From NCBI RefSeq assembly GCF_013373865.1, contig NC_050470.1:6246373-6310372 (forward strand): a stretch of DNA of 64,000 nucleotides, in the 5' to 3' direction. The translations under genes and the position numbers were made by a program. The DNA comes from Monomorium pharaonis. Lineage: Eukaryota > Arthropoda > Insecta > Hymenoptera > Formicidae. How positions within the stretch are numbered: the stretch's first letter is position 1; every line of letters begins with the position of its first letter. Of this stretch, positions 39,101 through 52,566 are shown piece after piece. The notes below the pieces were generated by a model. That model ran no database searches and had not been told where the DNA came from. It worked only from the letters and a program-made list of their open reading frames with translations.

Positions 39101-40035
39101 ACGGTACGTGTGTAATATTCGCTCAACCCCCCTGACGAAAAGATCGTACGTAGGAAGACGGGGTAGAGGGTGGAAATCCCGAGGTCTTCAGATTAAATAC
39201 GAACTTTATAGAGATAATATGTGTATAACCTCCGGAGACCATAATCGGTAAAGAATTTTTTAACAGTGCGTTACACGTTATGATGTATCGCCGGGAGAGA
39301 AATCTTTAATGATTCCCGGCGAGTTTGACAGCTGTTAGAATGATTAGGAACGCAATAATGGGTATATATCCCGTGCCAATCTAAAAGGGAGAAATCTCTT
39401 ATTAAGGATTATTTTGTTTGCGCGAGCATACGCGCTCGGCGGCGATCTGCGCGCGTTTCACGAGCATCGATACACGCGCGCGCGCTTCCGCATGTATGTG
39501 CTCTCATTTATGTGTACCTGCGCGGCACGGGTTTGCCTCTCTCGCTATACGTTCGATACTAGCCTGTCAAGCTGACACGCTTAACGAAGATAAGTGAGAA
39601 CGGTGAGAAAGGAAGTGCCTCGTTTATCTGGAAAGGTTTCTCGAATAACATATTCGATGCTGCCTCCGTAATGATCATAATAATATTTGCCGCGCTGGCT
39701 CCGTGTGTAACGCCAGTAAGTATCCTTCATTATCGGCCTTTTCGCCTCCACCCCGGGGGCCCCGGGTTTCTGCCTTCCGTTTTTAAAGTTCGCTTCGGCG
39801 CGGAGCCGAAGTAAATAAAGTCCGAGTTACAAATTGCGCGGTCATTTTTGCAAATCGTCGGCGCCGGGGTGAGAAACCGTTTTTCCCCCGCGGGGAAACG
39901 GCGCGGCGGCGGAGACGGCGCGTGAATGAAATAGATGAAGGGGATTAATAACGCCTAGCGATACATATACAAATTAGGCCCGACCGACCAACTGCGTCCA
40001 ACTGCGGTGATCAACGCGAACAATGCGAATACGTC

Positions 40036-40036
<1 letters not shown>

Positions 40037-40093
<57 letters not shown>
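40037..40093. repeat. (TA)28 microsatellite
   Basis: An uninterrupted TA run of about 57 bases, the longest TA tract in the window. ORFs reading Ile-Tyr repeats across it are artefacts. Confidence 0.95.
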
Positions 40094-40096
<3 letters not shown>

Positions 40097-40136
40097 TCGT
40101 CGTTCCGCGCGCTAACAGAGACACGAGAGGAAAGCT

Positions 40137-40160
40137 GCGGCCGGCTCGGAAACCGGCCGC
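40137..40160. repeat. GC-rich hairpin, 8-bp arms
   Basis: GCGGCCGG and CCGGCCGC are perfect reverse complements around an 8-base spacer, shortly after the TA tract. No function is assigned. Confidence 0.5.
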
Positions 40161-43100
40161 GGCGCGGTCGAGAGAAACCTTGTATCACGAGACACACCAT
40201 TCAGAAGTTGGTAATAATGGTGGCTTTTACACGCAAGAGCACGTCCCGAGGCTCCCGAGGCCGACCGTCGCGGTTTCGCGAAATTTAGATTTGGCGGGCA
40301 GAGAATGGCAATGATTTCACAAAAGGGCCCCGTGTACACGGTGCGGGCAAACCCGAACAAAAGGAACGGGAAGAAGCGCGCATATGTTGCGTCTTCATCA
40401 ATATTTCCGAACGAAATCGGTTGCCCGGTCTCCCCGAGATCTTTGGTGAAAATATGATTACGGCGGCACACAGGAAACAGATTTTTTTCCTTTCTTTTCT
40501 CGTTGACCTCCATCTCTCAGTGCGGTTTTTTTTTCTTTGGTTAAAGAATGCATATGTCACGTTTCAAAAGTGTTACCAGAAAAATCTTACGTATCGTCCT
40601 GTTATTACGTTTGAATATTTCTTTAAAAAGTCACTCAATTTTTTGTTTATTCTCGTGTCTTATGGTAAAATCGTGCTCTGTAGTAATTATTTGCAAATTT
40701 GGCGGAAAAGTAGCATTAAATCAAATTATGTACGTATACTTACAAAAGTCTAATAAATATTTGTGCAAAAATTGATACGAATTTACTTACTCGCTTAACA
40801 GTTATTTACCGAAAACTGTAGCAAAATAGGATCATTTTCGCCGTATAAATCGAATTTTTCGTTGCTTCTTTCTTTGCAGTTAGATTCTGCGGCATTTCGA
40901 TAACTTTTAGCTGTGTGATATCGTAGCGCCGAAATATCTTTAAAGCACGCGAATAGCGAGGGCAGCGCGGAACACCGACTGCACGTAAATTCGTATACGG
41001 CCCGGCGAAATGATCTTGTTCCGCGTCGCTCCAAATTGGACAATCCAATTGATAGACGCGCAAATATGAAGTATGAATAATGAAGGCTCGCGTTGGTGGC
41101 CGCCGAGCGACCCGCTAATGAATTCCGGACGCTGTTTGCCAGCTATTTATTCGAAGCATCGAATATACTACATCCCGAGTAATTGGTTAATAAAACCCCG
41201 GAAGGCCGCGCGCTCTTTTTCGGCGTGATTAATTGTGCCCTCGAGCCGCTCCGCTCTTATTTCGAGACACGGACAACAGTCTCCTCGCGTATACCTCGAC
41301 ACTCGGCCGCTTTCCCTTCCTTAAGCAAACGGCGAATCATTTATCAACTGTGCGATATTGATTTATAAACTTCATCTGGATCTTGTAAAAATAAGCAAGT
41401 AAGTACGATCTGCCAGATAAATGAGGATTTAAATCGCGCAAGAAAATCGCGATTTCATTAAGATGTCACGCATTTAATAAAATTAATAAAATCGGAACTT
41501 TTAAAGTCTTCTCCTCCTGATTGTATTTTTGAGAAACGGAAATTTTTGTGAACTCTAACTTTCGTGTAATTTGACTTACAACGGACAATGTGCCAAATGT
41601 TTATTTAGAGAGAACGTTAATTTAGAGATAATGAGTAATTTAAAATTATTTAGAGTCTCTCAAACGTTATATTAAACACAAATAAACTAACTCTACGCAA
41701 ATAAATATGGAAGGGAGAGGAAAAAGAGAGGAATATTAGGTATAATAAAAAAATTCTAATAATAGATTTGTTGTTCTTAACCGCATCATCTTGCGCTCTC
41801 TGCATTTGAAATGCATGAGATAAGCATATATTGATGCTAAAAACTGAAGAAAGTCAGCGGGGAGATGTAACGAGCGCACGTGTAAAAAGAAGTGATTTAA
41901 AAATTTGCAAATAATAGTTTCGGTGCCGCGAGAAACAAGCGACTTTAAACACGTAGTTACGGCGTAACTTAATGCAACTTTTATGCATCCGTGAAGGGAG
42001 ACACGCCCGCGCATTCAGCGCGAGACGAGTCATCATCTGTCTACGGGCACTCAACGCCGAGAATCGAATTTTATATGGAGATTGCCGTTGTTCCCAGGAG
42101 CACTAAAGAGAGTTAAGTGTCTCTTAAAATGGCTGTCGTTTGTTCGAGTAAGAGGGGCAGCTACCTCTTCTGCGCCGGGGCTTCTTCCACACACGTCTCT
42201 CCTTCTCTCCCTGGTATTATTATTACAAAGAGGAGTCCGCGGCGCATAAATAAATCGTAAATCACCCGCCGTCGTAAACGTCAAAAACCTTCGGGACAGT
42301 TCAGACCGCGCGATCACCTCACAATGCCGGCGCGATTTTGCAATTTTAACGCTTATAATCTCCCCCACTTTCTTCACCCTTCTCGCCCTGCGGTTCGCGC
42401 GCGCGAGATTGCGGCTGAAAAAAAAAAACGTAAAGATATTTTTTGCGACGCGTATACGAGATGTCACTTTGATTCGACGGTACTTTGGCTGTCGCGATGA
42501 CGAGCTGAAATTTTGCCGTTTGTACGCTCTGTCAAAATGTAATCCCGTGGCTCGTTAATGTTGTTGCTGACTATATTTAGAAAGACTATGTAACCATAAC
42601 AATATTTCTTAATCGATTAAATGATACAAATAACGTATATATCGATTAAATCTTGATTCTTTATCCAATCTTTATATATTAAATTATATCTTAAAACATT
42701 CGGCGTTAAACAAAGCGAAAAATAAAAGTTTTAAAACTTAGCATTTAAAAATATAAAAATTATGTATTAATATTTTTTAAAATTAAAATCACTTTAAGAG
42801 ATCCGTGTTTTTTTTTTTAAGACATTACGTGTAAATTGGAATTTATGATAGTACCAAGTGTGAAAAAAGGAACGAGCAGAATTTTCGTGCGTGTGATGAT
42901 CGGAGATCAAGAAGAAGGGGGGAAAAAGGATAAGAGAGAAAATTCTCCGAGTATGTACTAATTGCAAGTATCAACCCCTCGTTGGTTTATGCCAAACATT
43001 TAATTTGTGGCGTGCATACGTTCGCCTATCTACCCCAGACATCGCGTCCGAGAACCTTCGTTGAGTAACAAGACTGCGAGTTGTGAGTTGTTAGCAACGG

Positions 43101-45442
43101 AGTTTAATTGCCCACTGTACGTTTGTTCTCGCTGGAACTCGTTCGAAACGGCGCTGAAGTTTCCGTCAAATTTGCATAAATATCGGACGAATGACGGAAC
43201 TCATAGTAGCGATTCAATCACGAATATTAGATGGCGTAGCAAACATATATTCTAAAAGATATATTCTTAGAAATATAAAGATATATTCTTGCAATTTTTT
43301 TACTATGCATAGCGTTTTCGAAAATTTTTTAAATATAAAGAAAATTTAATTTCTTTCTTTCCTAATATTCTCTTTTGTTAATGATTTGTACTTGTAAAAA
43401 AATTAATTTATACACAAAGTTAATAAAATTTTAATTAACAGTGCTCAATATTGAGTGAATTTTAATATTAAAAAGAAGAAACAAGAAACTCTCACATATC
43501 TTTCTTTATGAACAACTTCTTTATAGATCGCCGAAACGTCGATGGCGAGAGAAGGAGAGAGGAAATTATGCCACTATTATATGTTACGTGTGTGCCAGCC
43601 ACCTGTTTACTCCTTTTCCTACCTCTCATTTCGAATTAACGTTAGAAACGTAGGTAAGGCTGTATGTGTAAGAATCGAGGGAATTCAACTGGTGATCCAT
43701 CCGCCGAAAATAAGGGGGGAGGGGAGAGAATCTATCTCCGCGCCTTTATTGAGACACCTGACAGACGCAGCTGATGATTGTCCAATGAAAACCTTGAAAG
43801 GGAAACGAGAATACGACCGCAAGAACGCTGGATGCTCCCTTGCCGTCCAATAGCGTGGCGAAACCCACCACAAAAATACCGCCTGTTTGATCGATCGCTC
43901 GAAAAATGGATCGTACATTACGCGAAGCTTAAACAGATAGAAGGTAGGAAATAGAACTATTGCTAAAAAGCATTTACGAGGCACGATACGTTTCTTTCAA
44001 GTGTCGAGAAAAAAATTATATTTTCATCGAAATTAACTCTGAGAATAAATCTGCAGTAAAATAGCTCTTCTACAATGGTTTTTTTTAATATGCAACGTTT
44101 CGGGAGACTTGATCACGGGACTTCCCCTAATCTAACGAGATTCCCTTTATTGAAATGTTTTTTTATAGTTTTCAATGATAAATAGATGAATGTGCTCTTT
44201 CAGAAACTTTACAGCATGCCATATTTTATATTTTCAACGCTACTTAATATATCAATCTGACTAAATCTGAACCTAAAATTCTAATGAAACACTTGATATT
44301 AATGAAAAAAAATTGTATATTATCTAGATAAAAGGACTTTCGGAGAGCAATCGAAAAAACTTCGAGTCTTTCATTGGATCTTCATCAATCATAATTACAT
44401 AATTGTTTACTTCTTTTTTTACCTGTCTTTTAACATATGTGAAGCGACAGATATACAGCAATTTCCTGGCCTTTATTGCGCGACCTGTACGTTTGTTCGT
44501 TCATTCATCCAATTAAAACACTTGTAATGCTTTTTTTTTTCGCGTGATCGCGGGCATACAGTTCCACCGCTGTGGGCTCTAGCTCGGTCGGGATCGATCG
44601 GCGAGAGGGCACGATCTCGTCTCTTTTTGTGTCTTCTTTTTCTCTCCCTTTTTCTGTCACGCGCAATAAAGAGGCACCGGCGTGTGTTGTACGTGCGCGT
44701 CGCGCACGTTGGACGAAACGATTGGGCACAATGTACACGGAGCACAACGACTGTGGCGAATGAACGTAGCGGGTTCCCGAAGGAGCTACGCTCCGCTGCG
44801 CGACATAACGACTCGCTAAGTACGTACTTGTAGGCGGTTATTTTTCCCCTGATATCAGGAGAGCGACCGCCTCGTACTTTTTCGCCATCTTTGATATACG
44901 AACGCACACACGATACCGCGTTATACGCGACTCTTCGCGTCGCTGGCGCGCAATTAGGACCTCTCTCGCTCCCCTTCTCTCTCTCTCTCTCTCTCTTTTT
45001 ATTCCATTCCTCCCGCCGGCGGAATTGATCTGCTTAAATTACCGCGACGCGACGAGACCAAGATGCAGAAACAAAGGAAGGATACAATAACGCGAAGGCG
45101 GAGTTGGGCATCGTTCCACGCTACGTTCCCCGTATTCGCAGGAAATAATATAGGTGCCAAACAAAAGAGGCTTACACTCTTAGAAGGAACTACTTCTCGG
45201 ACGTGGAGTGATATTTTGTTTCTTTTCGCAACGAGAGCGGTTAATTGGTGAAAGCGTTTGTTTAGGTACTCGTAGCTCATCTCACAGCGTTTCATTATGA
45301 TAATCAATTGTGGCACGTTGCAAGAAAATATTTATAATTTTTAATACTCGGGAGGGGAAATTTCTTCACGAGTGCCCGCACTCGCGGCGAAAAGCAATAA
45401 TAAGTTGCAAGCCCCGGTAAGCCTAGTGCCATACAAATATCT

Positions 45443-45645
45443 CGAGTATTTCGTTTGCAACACTACAACGCGTAACGGGAATGTTTTTCGCCCGAGCAAT
45501 CGTGAATAGTGCAAAGAAGTGCATAGAAGACACAAATCCCGAGTATTCTTTTTAAATGCACTTTATATTATACGAAAGAATATTTTGCCACGAGTAATCG
45601 TAAATAATGCAAAAGAGAAATGCATAGGAGACCTATAATACAACC
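45443..45645. repeat. Decayed tandem duplication, two units of about 100 bp
   Basis: Unit 1 (about 45443-45539) and unit 2 (about 45540-45645) share the same ordered words: CGAGTATT; GAATGTTTT or GAATATTTT; CGAG followed by CAATCGTGAATA or TAATCGTAAATA; TGCAAA; TGCATAG; AGAC. Differences are mostly single substitutions and small indels, so this is an old local duplication and not a microsatellite. Confidence 0.6.
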
Positions 45646-48100
45646 CAGGTATCTAAAATCTTCCCTAAAAAGAATTTTAGAGTACTACTAATTCTTCGAG
45701 TCCTTTTTATCTGCCGTTAGGATCCAGGAGGAAAGCATATTTCTTTCTTATCCTTGTCGTACGAGGTAGGTTGTTTGCACACCTACCTGATGCAGTCAAT
45801 CATAAATGGCCAGAGATGCTGGACGACCCGCGGTTATCTGCAACTGTAAAACTTAACGACCAGAATAGTTGGGCTCGTCCCCGCGTGCGCGGTTCGTCAG
45901 TGGAGCACGGAAGGACTTTGTCGATTTTGCTGGGAGATACCTGTTACGCGCGGGTTAACGGTTGGAAGTTGGTGATACAAATTTCGTCTCCTAGGACGAC
46001 TCAATTTTCATAAGAACCGCGCGGGGACGACCGTCGTCGTCGTCGTGTTGTCTTCGCAGTCGCGAGTGTGCGGAATTCCTATGGAATAAGATAATCGGAC
46101 GAGGGATACCGATCACGCATCACGCGTGCTTCCCATCGCATCCCATCGCATCGCGTGGCTCTGGAAAGACGTCGGGCCGCCGCCGACGAGACCCCTCATC
46201 CGGCTCGGCCGTCAGCTCTCCGTAAAAGCTGGGCGCTTGGTCTGGCGCGGCGTCAAGCGCTCATTATTAATACGCGAGGCGGTGCTTGCCAAAGCGGCGG
46301 CAGGCATTCACGTGTTTTTCCTCGGGGCGCCCGGCAGGGAAACGGGATGAAACTGCAAGCGAGGGTGGCAGACGAAGAGGAGGTGAAGGAGGAGGGAGAG
46401 GAGGAGGAGGTAGACGAGGGGTAGCCCTCTCTTCGATATCAGAGAGAAAGCACCTGCCGCCTCTAAATCTCGCTACTTAAGGCCGCTAAGTGTCACGACC
46501 GTGAAGAGGGCCTCTCGCCATTGCATTTAATTGGCTAAGTCCCGTGTGCACGCTATTTCTAGCGAGAGTTGTTAGCCCATTACCAGTTGCCACTCGTATG
46601 GTGCGTACGATAAACGGTACGGCGCGGCGGCGCGACGCGTCGCGACGCGGCCATCTCGACTTCGCGGAAACGCGTGTCACCTGAAAACAAGAACTGCCGA
46701 AGGACCCGAGCACGTAAATTGGATCTAATTCCCGCGCGGTCGCTCAGATAGGACAAAGGAATCCAAGCTGTTCTCAAATAGGTGTGATTTCGAAACATAT
46801 ATATGCATTTGATACGTGGTTATCATCGCACGTCTCTTAGAAATTATTAACGAAACGTGGCCGTTTAGTTAACGTCACGTGTTCGTTTCTTCTTGAGACA
46901 CACGAAATTTGAAAGGACGGATGGCCGCCTTTGGCCCTAAACACGAACATGCAGTTATCTTCAAAGATTAATTGCATGAAGAATTTTATTCTAAACAATA
47001 ACAAGTGAAACCGATAAGTGAACATAACACAAATAAGTAGAAGTAAGTCTTATTTAATCAGAGGTAAATTATCTTATTTTAGTGTCTAATAATATTTCTG
47101 AGTAAATGTTTACAATTATTTTCCAGTTCTGTATAAAATTAATTTTTGGAACGCTGAGTTGTAAATTGAATAATAATATCACAGATTAAATTGATAATTA
47201 ATTTAATAATACTGGTGCTGGTAACAAGCATCTTAACAAAATTCAGCAGCTTATAAAAAGTAGAAAGGAGTTTACATGATTACATTTATATATATCTTTA
47301 AGTAATTTTACTATGAACACCATTTAAACAATCAAAATGATAATTCAGTATTTAAAAGTATTTTCTTCATAATTTGGATAAATATTGATACGGAAAAAAT
47401 TGAAAGAAAACTGATTATAATAATGATTTTAATGTAATAACAAGCATCATATTTTTACTAATGTGACGTAAGACATCACATTAAAAAGAATTATGTAATT
47501 CATAAATATTTCATGTACACTTACACGAACATGATGAAGCTTTACTTTTTAATTCTAAAATATTTTTTAAACTCCTTTCTTATGAATATCATTTTTCAAA
47601 CATCTTATATTTTATTTTCGCTTAAATTACTACTGAAGTTTTCTTTTATACACAATGCTATTTTAGGTTTAAAGGAAATTATCATATCAATCAAAAAAGT
47701 TTGAAAAGATTTAATGCAAAAGATTTTATTTTATATCCCCGCCACAAAAACCGCTGCAAAAAGCCTACCTGCTGGTAAAAGGCTCGTTGAAACCTCTCTG
47801 TACACGCGTCTAATAATTATTTGATTTAATACAACAGCGAGAGAAATCGCTGAACGAATGCCAGATGATAAATAAACTGCACGTAGACGTAGGCATAATT
47901 CTCGAAACTCTCGCATACATTGACGCGTGATTTAGTAAACTTGCTTTCCGGTCATTTTTACATTTTGCATTTCTCACCGTCTCTCCGTAAGTGGCAAGCA
48001 GCGCTCGTTACTAGCCGACAACTAAGCGGAAGAGCAAAGGCGTCCTGATACATGGCGAAACGTTGCCAAACTCCAATAACGTATGTGACACGGTTGCTCA
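45645..48100. other. CpG-rich island then AT-rich sequence
   Basis: The GC-rich block at about 45900-46740 includes a (CGT)n run near 46028-46044, a short CATCGCATCC-type duplication near 46135-46152 and GGA-rich sequence near 46375-46420. ORFs here are compositional. From 46750 to 48000 the DNA is AT-rich and nothing was recognised. Confidence 0.35.
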
Positions 48101-48642
48101 ATCCGTCGACAGGTGCGCGTAAATTAGCGAGCCACCCAGCTTGCGGACACGCGCGTATATAAATTTGATATCATAGCGTGGATGACGGGGGAAAAAAAGC
48201 TTCTCGACCTGTGACATCCTCATTAGGAGAAACGCGTTCCTCGAGAAGTCACGCGTTCGTCGCACAGCCGCGTGTCCCTGGGATTTGTTATTCCAGAAAA
48301 TCCGCGAATCGATTGGACATAGCTAATTTAATAAGCGGCGCGGGGGAGGGGGGAGAGGGAGAGAGGTTGGGGGGAAGAACCGACGCATCGGCAGCTGCAG
48401 TCGCAGCTCGAGAGATTTAAAAGCCGCTTTGCAATCGCCCTCCCTCTCTCCCTCCCTGCCTCCCACCCACTCGTTCGCGTTCCGCAGCAACTCTTTCTCG
48501 TTTCGTCTGTCTGCTGCACGGTCCATGGGCAGCGCAAGCCGGCCGGCTTAATGTTGTTTTAATTAAGTAGGCGGTTAGCCGAAAAGAATGTCGAGTCGGT
48601 ACTTTCGGTCTCGTCGACTTCCACTCGGTGCACCGGCTACCC

Positions 48643-48716
<74 letters not shown>

Positions 48717-51700
48717 CCCCTCTTCCTTTCTCTCTCTCTATTTCGAGAGGTGCCGCGTAACTCAAGTCGCATATGTTCCTCGTATGTTCAGACGCGATGG
48801 ACGATTTCGCTTGACTAATCGCCGTCTTTTTAACCCCCTCTACGACGTGGAAGAAAAGGAAGACGTCGTGTAAAATGTTCTCGTGTTTATCCACGACAGG
48901 CTTGAATCAACCGTCATGCACGACGGTCGCATCAATGTTTGAAGAGGCCGCTCTAAATGCCAAAAATAAAATGTTGCTCGATTTAAGATTGCCGAGAGGA
49001 CTCGCCTATCTGATTTACGGATCTATGATTTTTTCGAGATCTTGCTTGTTATCGGGACAGGATCTCGACATCCTAATTTTAGAACTAAGCTTTTAAATTT
49101 CCTATTTTTCGAAAACTCTCTTTCGAAAACTCATGCAAAAGAGAGAGTTTAAATAAAAATCTTAATTTACTTTCTAGACAATATTACTTCAGAAAATATA
49201 TATAAAATGTTAATTTTACAAGTGATTTTTCATGTGGTTCTCATGGAGTTATCATCATATTTTAACATATTGAATGCTACTTTAAGGACATTTTTAGTTT
49301 TTTTTATTCAGATATAATCAAAGCAAAATAATTTACGAATATGAAATATGGGAAACTAATATTTATAATACTTATTGAAACAAAGAAAGCTTGGTTAATT
49401 CTACACATTATATGTTCCACAGATATGTAAGACAGATAATGATAGTACCCAGATTTAATTATTCCCGAGAAAACACAATTTGATTCCAGAATAAATGATT
49501 TTATACCGCGAATGTGTATCGCGGAAGAGACGGCGTTAAGATTAAGACGAAACCGATTTTCTGATGATGTAGGCTATTAGCGGGGTTAATGAGTGATGTT
49601 AAATCGTGACCGATTACGACTTTCGCCGCTGGTACGTGTTTATATATAACACATGCCTGGATATGTTATTAACCGGCGCCGTCGCGTATCTTTTAACGCG
49701 TAATGCACAGGTCGATCTGCCTATATTTTCAAGCAGGTATAATTCATAGATGACATAACAACGCAAATCCGTAAATCTTATTAATGGCGCGACGAAGAAA
49801 AGGCATTGAGCGGCATCCCTTCGTTATTTCCATTTAATTACCAATTACCATTAATGATAATATATTAATAAAGCGCAAAATAATTTTGTAAATTCTCACG
49901 ACTCGCCATTTTTCGTCACGAGCGCATATATGAGAGAAAGGAGCTAAAGAATGGAAAATTGGAGTGCCATGACTATGTATCATACACAGTCGCTTCAACA
50001 GACCGTAAAATTGGCGTGTAAAAATGTATAAATATGGTACGCCAGCCGGTACACAAAAGGGCGCGTATTATCATCGAAATTAACCTAGTGTTCGACTGAA
50101 ATACATCTTCCTTGGCAAGCATAAAGTACAACGAGACCTTTATATCGAAAAAAGAGGATCCCCTCGTGCTAAATTACACTCGCCCGGCATTATCACAAAT
50201 TATACACGTCGAGATATTTAAAAGAATCCGGGACAAGAACGCAACATAAAGTTCTAATTGCGATTTTCTCAAATTACTAATGAGTAATGGTATTAAACTC
50301 GTAATCAAGGAATATGCGACTCACGCGACACATAATGCCGTTTTAAAATGCGTTATCATTGTGATGATTGGAAACGAGGCATACTTAAAGTAACAATTCT
50401 AATAAATTTATTTGATACTTAAAAAAAAAAGCTTTAAGAAATTATGGGAATGAATATTGACGCGCGCAAAATCGCCCTTTTCATTTTCGCTTTATTTATT
50501 AAATTCTCGTCTGCTTCTTAAAATTTTAATTATAGCTATAAACTTTTATGTTTATAATGATTGTGCGGAGGAAACTTTTTTTTTCAGATTTTATCTGCCA
50601 TTAATCGTATCGGTTGCACGATTTTTTTCGGCGCGTTTGATAATTCAGAATATCTCCAATATCTTCTCGCGTGACACGAGTTCGCGTGGGAGCACTTGGG
50701 AAGCAGCAATTTCGTCGGATCGTCGCCGAGGTAAGCGATTAAGCTCGGGGAAGGAAACCTCCGCTACGATTTTGCGGTAATAGCTGCCCGAATAGGACAA
50801 TGGACTTCTGCATTTGTGCCGGACAATTATAAATCGCATCTCATCACCTTTCCTCGCCTCTGTTTCGCCGCGATTTTTATCGGCCCCGGCAATCGCGCCG
50901 GCTCTCATCCGTGACCGCTTTAATCACATTTTAACTGTGCCGAGAAGCGTCCGTGATTACTATGTACACGTCCGAGGAGCCACAGTTACGCTCGGAGCTC
51001 GACGTGCATTCTACTGCACACGCCGCCAAATATTATAATGTGACACGACGATCCGCGCGTTGCACAGAAAAGTCGAGCAACACGAATGATTTTCAAAAAA
51101 TAATTGCCGCTGAAAGATAACGCGCGTGCGTAAATATTATTTTAGCCCAATTAGTAATATACGCGTCAATTTTTAATGACAATTTGTCATCTTTCTACAA
51201 ATTACTCTGGTTTACCCGATTTTTTTATATAGGACATGTACATTAATAATTGAATGTTTTATTAAAGACCAACGCGCGCGTATTACGGACGTATTGTAAC
51301 ATACTTATTATAAAAAGACGCAGAAAACATCGAATATAATATAAATCTAACGTCATAATATGTACGTAAGTATACGTGTTGTTATTTATTTATATTTTTC
51401 ACTGATTTGTTACTTTTTTTTTATTATAAAAAATTCACAGAGGCCTGATTTCGCTTGCATATAAACACATTATTATTTGTATATCATGTAATATCACATT
51501 TTAAATTTAATTCTAATTTCATTTATAAATGATTAAATGCAAACAAAATATTGAGAGACAATGTCGCCATCATACGCGGACTGTAAGAACGAAAAGTGAA
51601 TTAACTAACTTTAAGATTAACAACCGATAAGATAATTTTTAATTTTGCTTTTCTACATAAAAGAGCGCATTGGCAAAACTTTAAATAATACTTATAGAAT

Positions 51701-52500
51701 TTTATAATTTTAATTTATATTACTTTATGATGACAGTTGTGTGTATTGCCACTGTCGATAATATCGATAACATACTGAGATGTATATCGTCTTGGCCATC
51801 TTATCGCTATCTTAGACTGATATTCATTCAATCGATTCTTATTTCAAGATTTTCTCAAGTAATGTCTTAAGATGCTAATACTCTGTGATTGATTGACATT
51901 TTAAGATAACACTTAAATCGATAAATATATAATTAAGACTACTGAACTACCAACCTTTAATCCCACGAGAAAATTTTATATCCTACGAGTTGGCTGCTCG
52001 ACGGATAATAACTCGACGGAAAGGAAGACAGATATGAAATAGAAGATGAACAAAAATTGCAGAGTTGAACATTTTACACGTAACATATAAATAATTACGG
52101 GTATACAATGTAACCTACGTATAACGTGGCATCTATGTAAACAATAATCTGATCTAAGTTATGTCATAAAAATGTATATTTTGTCATAAATTATGGAAAT
52201 TATATTTTATTTGCAATTTTGTTTTTAGTTACCTTTTCATTTAATTTAAACGGATGTTAACAATTTTAATTATGTAATCCCAATTATAATAACTTATATA
52301 GCATGAATCGTATACAATATTCATCTAAGCGTAACGTAAACAATATGTAAATACTTGATGTAGATGTAATCTTGATGTGAACACAGCAGGATCTTGGAAA
52401 TTTCTTATCTCAATTCCAAGCTAAATAAAACATACATTTTTACAGTAATGCAAATTAGAAGGAAGTTATCGCTCAATATATCTACAGGATATGATACGTG
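48100..52500. other. Intergenic region, CpG patch then AT-rich
   Basis: The CpG-rich patch at about 48100-48900 carries the TC microsatellite. From 48900 the DNA is AT-rich. At 50587-50731 (plus strand) a pyrimidine-tract acceptor and a GTAAGC donor flank about 145 nt that is open in one frame, but its translation is not recognised and this may be chance. Confidence 0.35.
48653..48712. repeat. (TC)30 microsatellite
   Basis: A perfect pyrimidine dinucleotide run of about 60 bases, embedded in further CT-rich sequence (about 48640-48740) within a CpG-rich patch. Confidence 0.95.
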
Positions 52501-52552
52501 ATTATCGAGAGGTTGCATAATTTAAAAAGAGACGATCTTTTCATAGCGTTAA

Positions 52553-52558
52553 TTTATT
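52553..52558 (-). terminator. Candidate polyadenylation signal of the serine protease gene
   Basis: On the minus strand this reads AATAAA, 9 bases after the protease stop codon (52569-52567). Another AATAAA overlaps the stop codon itself (52571-52566). Either could direct 3' end formation, giving a very short 3' UTR. Confidence 0.35.
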
Positions 52559-52566
52559 TGGTTTAT

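Larger units (their letters stand above)
39100..45440. other. Intergenic region with microsatellites, no supported gene
   Basis: CpG-rich patches (about 39420-40300, 42120-42480, 44560-44970) alternate with AT-rich DNA. The TA tract and hairpin are listed separately. An AT-rich triplet of ATATATTCTT-type units lies at about 43246-43295, and (CT)10 at 44976-44996. No recognisable protein or RNA gene is seen. Confidence 0.35.

Noticed and set aside
48588..48894. ORFs of Ser-Leu or Arg-Glu repeats
   Set aside because: These are translations of the (TC)30 microsatellite.
6450..52500. Search for tRNA, rRNA or known insect microRNAs in the gene-free region
   Set aside because: By eye I found no tRNA B-box context, rRNA segment or familiar microRNA seed such as let-7, mir-1 or mir-9; a covariance-model scan would be decisive.
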